The notes under the pieces were generated by a model that was not told the DNA's origin, made no database searches, and saw only the letters and a program-made list of their open reading frames with translations. DNA of 8,675 nt from Rhodobiaceae bacterium. Its GTDB lineage: Bacteria > Pseudomonadota > Alphaproteobacteria > RS24. The stretch covers positions 1-8,675 of the forward strand of contig NYTN01000013.1 in assembly GCA_002683515.1 (NCBI GenBank), written 5' to 3'. Shown one piece after another: positions 1 through 5,907 of the stretch (position 1 is the stretch's first letter; each line of letters starts with the position of its first letter). The translations under genes and the position numbers were made by a program.

Positions 1-12
1 GGGGGGGTGTAA

Positions 13-420
13 ATGATTACAGGGTCATGCCTATGTGGGCAGTTGTCCTATGAATTGGACGAAACCAAAACCGAGGCGGCACTCCATTGTCATTGCAGGG
101 ATTGTCAAAAAGTTACCGGCTCCGGCAAAGCAACCATTGTAATGTTGCCCCGTGACAGTGTGAAACTTTCAGGCGAATACAAACTTTATAAAAGCAGGGG
201 GACGGACGGCTCGCATGTCGGGCGGGGGTTTTGCCCTGTATGTGGTTCACAAATGCTGACTTTCGTTGAGGAAATCCCGGATCATGTTTTTGTGAAGGCC
301 GGCACAATGGACGACTCGTCATGGGTCAAGCCGGAAGCAAATTGCTGGCACGAGTCTGAAAGTACATGGTCTCCCGTGGATGCGGCTCTGACGAGTTTTG
401 ACAGAAATCCACCAGCTTAA
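13..420 (+). CDS. GFA/CENP-V-fold zinc-binding protein
   Basis: A 135-residue cytoplasmic protein with the cysteine pattern of the GFA (glutathione-dependent formaldehyde-activating enzyme) family. The pattern is CxCG at residues 6-9, CHCxxC at 26-31 and CPxCGS at 74-79. In known members C6, C8, C74 and C77 would hold the structural zinc, and C26, C28 and C31 the second, active-site zinc. The length is normal for a single-domain member. The ATG at 13 is fixed as the upstream limit because an in-frame TAA sits directly before it (10-12), and the G-rich run at 1-7 can serve as ribosome binding site. The family name implies adduct formation between formaldehyde and glutathione, but most members have no proven substrate, so the reaction here is unknown. 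The hydrolase gene starts 32 nt downstream on the same strand, which suggests co-transcription. Upstream context is outside the window. Confidence 0.9.
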   Translation: MITGSCLCGQLSYELDETKTEAALHCHCRDCQKVTGSGKATIVMLPRDSVKLSGEYKLYKSRGTDGSHVGRGFCPVCGSQMLTFVEEIPDHVFVKAGTMDDSSWVKPEANCWHESESTWSPVDAALTSFDRNPPA

Positions 421-452
421 AACATTAAGAACCAATCTATAAAGGCGGTAAA

Positions 453-1418
453 ATGACCTCCACCAAGCACCTTATTGATGACATTGCCAACATTCTCGAT
501 CACCTCCCCGACCTGATGTCCAAGCCCCTAACGGCGGAAAACTATCAGGAGACGCGGGCTGCCTATGGGGTTATCGCGGCTGAAATGGCAAAAGATCAGC
601 CTCCTATTGAGGGGATTGAAACACACAAACTAGTCGCCAAAAATGCACAAGACGGTTTCGGGGTACCGGTATTTTTACATCGCCCAACAGACACGACTGC
701 ACAATTACCCTGTCTTTTATGGATTCATGGCGGGGGCTATATTCTTGGCTCGGCAGAAAGCGATGGCTATATGGCTAAGCAACTTGCCCTGAAGCTCAAC
801 TGCGCCGTCGCTGTTGTCGATTATCGCTTGGCACCGGAACATGCTTACCCCGCACCGCTCCAAGATTGTTATGCAGCACTGAACCTCGTCATGCGTGACG
901 CTGAGAGCGTCATGATTAATCAAAATAAAGTCGCCATTCTTGGTGTCAGTGCAGGTGGCGGGCTTGCCGCTGGCCTCAGTCTTTTGAACAGAGACGAAGC
1001 CGGACATGATTTATGCGGGCAGGTGCTGGTCTACCCCATGCTGGACGATACGAATATAGCACCCGCCACCAACCCAGATGATGATTTTTTTGTGTGGCAA
1101 CGCGCTAGCAATCTTTTTGGTTGGCAATCCTATCTTGGGGGGTTGTTCGGCCAGCCAGATATACCCGCTTATGCTGCGGCGGCCCGAACCGTAAATTTAT
1201 CCGGCCTACCCAAAACCTTTATGGTGGTCGGTGACCTCGATTTGTTCGCCGGAGAAGATATTCTTTATGCAGGCAACTTGATAAAGGCCGGCGTACCGAC
1301 TGATTTGCATGTTTATGCAGGGGTTTGCCATGGATTCGACGGTATTGCACCAACTTCGGCACCGGCCCAGCGGTGCAAGCAGGAAATAGAGATTTTTCTT
1401 CAGGATATCTTCAGTTAA
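453..1418 (+). CDS. alpha/beta hydrolase, HSL (type IV) esterase family
   Basis: A 321-residue probable carboxylesterase of the hormone-sensitive-lipase group (Abhydrolase_3). The oxyanion-hole motif HGGGY is at residues 92-96. The nucleophile elbow GVSAGG is at 164-169 with Ser166. The probable acid is Asp263 in GDLD, and the catalytic His293 is in CHGFD. The VDYRLAPEHAYPAP segment (122-135) is typical of the family. Residues 1-80 would form the helical cap that shapes substrate choice. There is no signal peptide, so it should be cytoplasmic. It likely hydrolyses short- to medium-chain esters; the natural substrate is unknown. The elbow has valine where most members have Asp or Thr (GDSAGG/GTSAGG). 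The start is supported by AGGCGG at 443-448, four bases before the ATG. It probably shares a transcript with the preceding GFA gene, and its base composition is visibly richer in GC than the genes to the right. Confidence 0.92.
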   Translation: MTSTKHLIDDIANILDHLPDLMSKPLTAENYQETRAAYGVIAAEMAKDQPPIEGIETHKLVAKNAQDGFGVPVFLHRPTDTTAQLPCLLWIHGGGYILGSAESDGYMAKQLALKLNCAVAVVDYRLAPEHAYPAPLQDCYAALNLVMRDAESVMINQNKVAILGVSAGGGLAAGLSLLNRDEAGHDLCGQVLVYPMLDDTNIAPATNPDDDFFVWQRASNLFGWQSYLGGLFGQPDIPAYAAAARTVNLSGLPKTFMVVGDLDLFAGEDILYAGNLIKAGVPTDLHVYAGVCHGFDGIAPTSAPAQRCKQEIEIFLQDIFS

Positions 1419-1544
1419 ACCCAACCAAGAGCATACCAACAATTATGATGCATATTTGCAACAAAATTATTTGGAAATGCCATAAGTTCCTAAACTAGTC
1501 TATTATTCAGGTTTGCGCCAACCCTTTATCTGCAAAATACAGCC

Positions 1545-1575
1545 AAGTCATTTTTCTTACTTATTTATATGACTT
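1545..1575. repeat. 7-bp inverted repeat in the receptor leader
   Basis: AAGTCAT (1545-1551) and its exact reverse complement ATGACTT (1569-1575) are separated by 17 nt of T/A-rich sequence. It lies 28 nt upstream of the receptor start codon. It could be a two-half-site operator or a weak leader hairpin. The arms are short and the surroundings AT-rich, so chance is a real alternative. Confidence 0.35.
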
Positions 1576-1589
1576 AATTATTTATTTTT

Positions 1590-1596
1590 AGGAGGG
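1590..1596 (+). promoter_or_regulatory. near-perfect Shine-Dalgarno of the TonB receptor gene
   Basis: AGGAGGG lies 7 nt before the ATG at 1604, matching the anti-Shine-Dalgarno core. It fixes the start of the receptor and points to high translation. The upstream bases are almost pure A/T, which should keep the site unstructured. Confidence 0.85.
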
Positions 1597-1603
1597 TGAA
1601 ATT

Positions 1604-3880
1604 ATGCAATTCACAAAAAAACTGCCAAAATTATTGGCTGGTTTTGCGGCTTTTGCTTTTGTTGTGTCGATGATTGGCACACACACAAGCTTGTCGCTCG
1701 TCTCCAAGGCTCAGGCTCAGGCGACAGACGAAATCATTGTAACAGCTCGTAAACGATCCGAGTCAATTCAGGATGTCCCGGTTGCAGTGTCAGCACTTAC
1801 TGCTGCACAGCTTCAAAAGGGAAATATTCCAATGACTCAAGACTTAGGAAAACTTGTTCCTAACGTTGCGCTTCATGACATGGCATACGCCGGGGCAGGT
1901 CTTTCTGCTTCAATTCGTGGCCTTAACTATGATGATACTGAAAAATCAAATGACCCAGCAGTTGGCGTCACAGTTGACGGTGTGTTTGCCGCTAACAATG
2001 GTGGTGTTAATCTTGATTTATTTGATGTTGAGTCAATTGAAGTCCTTCGCGGACCTCAAGGCACGCTTTATGGACGTAACACTATCGGCGGCGTGATTAA
2101 TATCAATCGCTCGAAGCCTACAAGAGAGCTTGGTGCAAAGTTTCAAATTGGTGTTGAAGAAGACAACACAAAAGATCTCCAAGCGGTTGTCAACTTTCCA
2201 ATAGGCGACAGAGCTGGCTTGAAAATTGCCGTTAGAGATCTTAATGCCGACAACTGGATGTACAATGTAACCACTGGAAGAAATGACAGTGATTTTAAAG
2301 ATGTTCAGTCTCATTCTATCAGATTAAATGCTGATGTTACGGATAACATCACTGTAGACTTTATATATGACGAAGTTGATGACAAATCCCAAAGAAACAA
2401 TCTGGCAATAACTTCCAACACACTACCATTTACATTCTGTACTGGTATTGGTGCTGCCGTAGCTGCTGACCCGCTTAAATGTGCTAGCGCATCAGGTGAT
2501 CTTTCTGCAGCAAATGACTACTCTACAACATACGATGCCGCTCCATTTGGAATGACTTATGAAACTGAGAACCTTTCATTGAATGTTGATATTGATTTGG
2601 GTAACCATACTCTGAAGTCAATTACAGGTGATCAAGACTCTTTTGAACAAATGATAATTAGTTCTTGGGGGTCTCCAACTATTGTGTTCCCTGTTACCCG
2701 TAACATCGGATTTGAACAGTTCTCTCAGGAGTTTCAACTCCTCTCTGATTTCGACGGTCCTTTAAGCTATGTTCTTGGTTACTATTTCTTAGATGCAAGC
2801 TTCGACCAAGAGTCAGGCCCTGTTCAAAACTTTGTCTCAGGACAAGAGCTTGAGGCGACAGCAATTTTCGGTGAGGTATCTTACGACATCGACGAAGAGT
2901 GGTCAGTCACACTGGGCTTGAGGTACACTGAGGAAGAAAAAGATTTCTTCGTTAGAAACTTCGCAGGCGCTACTGCAGTAGCAGATAAGTTCGCTTTCCA
3001 AGGCTCTGGAACTATTCCAGCAGCTGGTTTCGCTAACGCTGTTAACGAAATTTATGAAGATGATTATATCCAGCATCGTTTTATTGTTGAAAGAAACTTC
3101 GACAACGGAATGGTATATGCTTCAGTATCTAACGGCTTCAGAAGTGGCGGTATTTTTGCCCGCTGTACTGACCCAGTAACTTGTGCGCCTTTCGGCACAG
3201 AGGAAGTCATTAACTACGAAGCTGGCCTTAGATTAGAGCCGTCAGATGCCCTCGTATTTAACGTCACCGCCTTCATGGCCGACTATAAGGACAAGCAAGA
3301 GCAAGTTACAACTAATGGTGTTGTTTGCGGTAACTTAGCAACAGCTACCTGTACCTTTAGTCTTAACGCAGCGGAAGTTTCAATCTCAGGTTTGGAAATT
3401 GAAAGCCGTTATTACGCTACTGAAAACCTTAGCTTAAATACTGCAATTGGTATTCTCGACTCTGATTATGATTCATATGATGATGGCGGTGTTGATATTT
3501 CTGATATTGCTAAGCTGAGAATGGCCCCTGAAGTTACTTTTAACTTTGGTTTTGACTACGACGTCAACTTAGCTGGTGGTGATCTAACAGTATCAGGAAG
3601 CTATAGCGGCCGTGACTCATATTGGGGTCAGGCAAACTGGAAGACCTTTAACTTTGCACAAGGTCCTAATATTGAGGTTGACTCATATGAGTCACTTGAT
3701 TTGTCGGCGACATTCCGTGCTGAAACCTCAAACGGTAATCAAATCAGAGTTACTGTTTTTGGTAATGATATCCTAGAAGAGGGTGGCCGTATTGCTCGCC
3801 CATTTGACGCTGGTGCATTCGCATTTGCTGCCCCTGCAAAGAGACAGCATTTCGGCATGAAAATTGGATATGAATTCTAA
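1604..3880 (+). CDS. TonB-dependent outer-membrane receptor
   Basis: A 758-residue outer-membrane active-transport receptor. A Sec signal peptide (basic start, hydrophobic 10-25, cleavage near AQAQA at 36-40) precedes the TonB box DEIIVTA at residues 42-48. The plug domain spans roughly 55-175 and carries SIRGL (103-107), the VESIEVLRGPQGTLYGRN block (142-159) and IGGVININ (161-168). The rest is the beta-barrel, with NYEAGLR at 537-543 and a C-terminal strand ending in aromatic Phe (GYEF), as needed for BAM recognition. Six cysteines fall in three close pairs (279/293, 521/527, 575/583), probably disulfides in surface loops. The layout resembles the large orphan receptor class common in sphingomonads and marine gammaproteobacteria, whose ligands range from iron chelates to organic nutrients. 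No siderophore, SusD or polysaccharide genes are nearby, so the ligand is unknown. The strong ribosome site, own terminator and frequent AAC, TTC, GGT and GTT codons suggest high expression. Confidence 0.96.
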   Translation: MQFTKKLPKLLAGFAAFAFVVSMIGTHTSLSLVSKAQAQATDEIIVTARKRSESIQDVPVAVSALTAAQLQKGNIPMTQDLGKLVPNVALHDMAYAGAGLSASIRGLNYDDTEKSNDPAVGVTVDGVFAANNGGVNLDLFDVESIEVLRGPQGTLYGRNTIGGVININRSKPTRELGAKFQIGVEEDNTKDLQAVVNFPIGDRAGLKIAVRDLNADNWMYNVTTGRNDSDFKDVQSHSIRLNADVTDNITVDFIYDEVDDKSQRNNLAITSNTLPFTFCTGIGAAVAADPLKCASASGDLSAANDYSTTYDAAPFGMTYETENLSLNVDIDLGNHTLKSITGDQDSFEQMIISSWGSPTIVFPVTRNIGFEQFSQEFQLLSDFDGPLSYVLGYYFLDASFDQESGPVQNFVSGQELEATAIFGEVSYDIDEEWSVTLGLRYTEEEKDFFVRNFAGATAVADKFAFQGSGTIPAAGFANAVNEIYEDDYIQHRFIVERNFDNGMVYASVSNGFRSGGIFARCTDPVTCAPFGTEEVINYEAGLRLEPSDALVFNVTAFMADYKDKQEQVTTNGVVCGNLATATCTFSLNAAEVSISGLEIESRYYATENLSLNTAIGILDSDYDSYDDGGVDISDIAKLRMAPEVTFNFGFDYDVNLAGGDLTVSGSYSGRDSYWGQANWKTFNFAQGPNIEVDSYESLDLSATFRAETSNGNQIRVTVFGNDILEEGGRIARPFDAGAFAFAAPAKRQHFGMKIGYEF

Positions 3881-3901
3881 GCCAATAGGTTACACAAGAT
3901 T

Positions 3902-3932
3902 AAAACCCCCGCCCTTGGGTGGGGGTTTTTTT
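3902..3932 (+). terminator. strong intrinsic terminator, possibly bidirectional
   Basis: An inverted repeat with arms 3902-3914 and 3917-3929 folds into a GC-rich stem (A4 C5 GCCC against GGGTG5 T4, with one G-U pair) closed by a CTTG tetraloop. It is followed by a T run (3926-3932). It begins 21 nt after the receptor stop codon. The A-tract on the left arm gives a shorter T-run in the opposite direction, so the same hairpin may also stop the converging HupE-like transcript, whose gene ends at 3951. Confidence 0.93.
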
Positions 3933-3950
3933 ATGTTCTAAATTAGACCC

Positions 3951-4994
3951 TTAAAATTGAAGGCTACGCTCAACAAACCAGTAACAGGCAATAAAGCCGA
4001 TTGTGAAAAATATAAACTTGTAGCCTAACCCCCCGTAAAGTTTGCCTGAAGAGCCAATAAATCTTCGCGCAGCAAAACCGAGCAATATTACCGGCACAAC
4101 AAAGGTGAGTTGCCCAGCCTCGACCCCAAGATTAAAAAACAGGAGTGCCGCAACCAGCCCATCCTCTGGAAACCCAATACTGATAAGTTCATTGGCAAAG
4201 CCAAGCCCATGTACCAGCCCGAAAAACAGGGAAATCAAAACTGGGTAGGTTCGCGAGAAAGTATTTCTACTAGTTTGCAACAACTCGACACAAACTAGCA
4301 CAATACTCAATGAAATAAGTGTTTCAACATACATAACAGGCAGAGTAAGGATGTTCAAAGATGCTGCAGCCAATGTAAGACTGTGGCCAACCGTGAAGCC
4401 AGTAATGGCAAAAAATATTTTTTTAGGTATTCGAGACAACGCCATAAGGCAAATGAGAAACAAGAGATGATCCCAGCCTTTTAGAATATGATTGAATCCT
4501 AAGTCAAGATAAGCCTGCGCAATCAAAGACGGCGAAGCACTTGGGGGTTCTAGTGACTGAGGTATGGACCAGGAAAGCTCGTCCGGCTTAAGCAGGAACA
4601 TTGATGTACGTTTATCACCTGCGAAGTTATTTTCGTGCAGCCTTATAAAACTCGAAAGAGATGGATTACCTAATGGGTATATGAGATTCAAAACGTATGG
4701 TGAACCAGTTGTGTTTCCAGAACACAGAAAATTGGCGCCCCCATAGAAAGCCTCTCCCGTATACCGAATTGGGTATTTTTGTGTGACATTACAAAAATCT
4801 GAGAACCCGATTAGGGGGTGCTTGTTAGAAGATAGCGAGCCAGGTATTTTCCATTCTAGTTTTAGCTCACCAGCACGCGTGTCGTCTTGATAAATATCTA
4901 TCAAAACTGGTCTTGGATCGTGAGCAATAGCTGAGGATATGGAGGATATGCTTAAAAATAAAACAAGAAAAATAAATTGACTGCACTGGTACAT
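3951..4994 (-). CDS. HupE/UreJ-like membrane protein with periplasmic N-terminal domain
   Basis: A 347-residue inner-membrane protein. A signal peptide (1-24, cleavage after AIA) would expose a mature N-terminal His25. Residues 25-150 form a soluble periplasmic segment with two cysteines (68, 91) that may pair. Residues 160-343 are about seven membrane spans with the HupE/UreJ_2 signatures: LGFNHILKGWDHLLFL (165-180), GFTVGHSLTLAAASL (199-213), VETLISLSIV (223-232), FGLVHGLGFA (258-267) and FFNLGVEAGQL (286-296). The conserved in-membrane His169, Asp175, His176, His204, Glu224, His262 and Glu292 are candidate ligand-binding residues. Relatives of the core are linked to nickel or cobalt movement for hydrogenase and urease, but neither enzyme is seen here. 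The ATG lies 2 nt after the foldase stop codon with no evident Shine-Dalgarno, so translational coupling is likely. It is the last gene of the operon. Confidence 0.88.
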   Translation of the reverse strand: MYQCSQFIFLVLFLSISSISSAIAHDPRPVLIDIYQDDTRAGELKLEWKIPGSLSSNKHPLIGFSDFCNVTQKYPIRYTGEAFYGGANFLCSGNTTGSPYVLNLIYPLGNPSLSSFIRLHENNFAGDKRTSMFLLKPDELSWSIPQSLEPPSASPSLIAQAYLDLGFNHILKGWDHLLFLICLMALSRIPKKIFFAITGFTVGHSLTLAAASLNILTLPVMYVETLISLSIVLVCVELLQTSRNTFSRTYPVLISLFFGLVHGLGFANELISIGFPEDGLVAALLFFNLGVEAGQLTFVVPVILLGFAARRFIGSSGKLYGGLGYKFIFFTIGFIACYWFVERSLQF

Positions 4995-4996
4995 GA

Positions 4997-5836
4997 TTAC
5001 TTGGAAATAATCGTGTATTTATCACGCAGAGTGTCGGCATATTCATGACGCGACGCTAAGCTAAGTGAAAGCTTAAGATCAAAAAGCACCTTCTGCCGTA
5101 CATCTAATAGTTCTGGGATTTTTGCTTCACTTTTATCAGCTATTCGCACCAAATGATAACCGTGGCGAGAGGCTAATGGCCCCTGCCACTCTGAACTGGA
5201 TGGAAGGTCGAATACAGACGAGGCAAAATTTTCACCAAAATGGGCGGTAATTTCTTCTTGTGACTTTCGTTGATAAGATTTGTGATAAAGGAATCGATTC
5301 CCCTGCTCGGTAATCGCCATAGGTTTTTGATTAATAAGGGCTGCCAATACTTCTTGAGCCTTTTCTCTCCCTTCGGGAATAAAGTAAATATGTGTAAAAC
5401 TTATTTCAGAAGGCTGACGATATTTGTCTTTATGTTTCTCAAACCAATCCACTAATAATGCCTCAGCTTTTTCAGGAATGTTTGCTTGAGTGTCAGAAAG
5501 AAACTCCAACTTCTGTATCAAGCGCTGGCGAATTATAAAATCACCCTCATCTAAACCCATGCGGCGGGCTTCTCTAACAAGCACCTCGGCGCGGATAAAT
5601 TCCTCGATAAGCTCATTTCGCTCTTCAGTTGACATAACCTGTAGCTTGTTTGATATGGCAGCCAATCCAAAACTTTGGCGACTATATTGATAGAATTCTT
5701 TCAAGCGCTCATCTGACACAATTATAACGTTATCAGGCACTGCTTTTTGTGAAAGAAAAATGCCGAACAACAAAATCGAAAAAAGGACAAAAATAAATAA
5801 CGGCTCTTTGAACAGTATGGCCATAATTCTTTTCAT
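4997..5836 (-). CDS. membrane-anchored parvulin-type peptidyl-prolyl isomerase-like protein
   Basis: A 279-residue periplasmic foldase-like protein held by one N-terminal membrane segment (about 13-28, after the basic MKRIMAILFKEP). Residues 40-140 are helical and charged, as in the SurA/PpiD-like N-terminal chaperone part. The C-terminal part matches the divergent parvulin domain Rotamase_2: PSEISFTHIYF (142-152), then FGENFASSVFDLP (200-212), and WQGPLASRHGYHLVRI (217-232). The middle GGDLGW-type motif of active parvulins is not evident, so chaperone activity without isomerase activity is possible. The gene starts 71 nt after the DUF3604 stop and ends 2 nt before the HupE-like start. No strong Shine-Dalgarno precedes the first ATG; Met5 is an alternative start and would barely change the product. 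Likely clients are the co-encoded lipoprotein or the soluble domain of the HupE-like protein (inference). Confidence 0.85.
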   Translation of the reverse strand: MKRIMAILFKEPLFIFVLFSILLFGIFLSQKAVPDNVIIVSDERLKEFYQYSRQSFGLAAISNKLQVMSTEERNELIEEFIRAEVLVREARRMGLDEGDFIIRQRLIQKLEFLSDTQANIPEKAEALLVDWFEKHKDKYRQPSEISFTHIYFIPEGREKAQEVLAALINQKPMAITEQGNRFLYHKSYQRKSQEEITAHFGENFASSVFDLPSSSEWQGPLASRHGYHLVRIADKSEAKIPELLDVRQKVLFDLKLSLSLASRHEYADTLRDKYTIISK

Positions 5837-5907
5837 TTTATTCAGTATGCTTATAAAAATGCCAAGAAGCTTTCAGGTTTATTAACCATATTTCTGATTT
5901 CATCACT

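Larger units (their letters stand above)
1419..1603. other. AT-rich intergenic leader of the TonB receptor gene
   Basis: A 185-nt spacer between the esterase and the TonB-dependent receptor. I see no GC-rich hairpin with a T-tract after the esterase stop, so its termination is either factor-dependent or leaky. The promoter of the receptor gene should lie here, but the AT-richness gives several weak -10-like hexamers (for example TATTAT at 1501-1506) and no well-spaced -35 partner that I would defend. A 7-bp inverted repeat at 1545-1551/1569-1575 is listed separately. Confidence 0.5.

Noticed and set aside
1..7. Run of seven G at the left edge
   Set aside because: It most simply serves as the ribosome binding region of the GFA gene; a phase-variable tract cannot be argued from seven bases at a window boundary.
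717..1442. Minus-strand open frames of 78 and 96 codons opposite the esterase
   Set aside because: They are antisense shadows of a gene with a full catalytic triad; their products have no recognisable features.
1854..2314. Alternative-frame ORFs of 80 and 93 codons inside the TonB receptor
   Set aside because: They overlap the conserved plug domain and show no signs of an independent gene.
4042..4298. Plus-strand open frames of 62-68 codons opposite the HupE-like gene
   Set aside because: They lie fully within the membrane-protein coding frame, have low-complexity products without family features and no ribosome site.
3951..4994. Reading the HupE-like gene as part of a hydrogenase or urease nickel cluster
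   Set aside because: No hydrogenase, urease or their accessory genes are present, and the added periplasmic domain and operon partners point elsewhere.
5881..5890. TTAACCAT half-site between the DUF3604 and foldase genes, similar to the arm of the operator palindrome
   Set aside because: It is a single AT-rich half-site without a partner arm, easily explained by chance.
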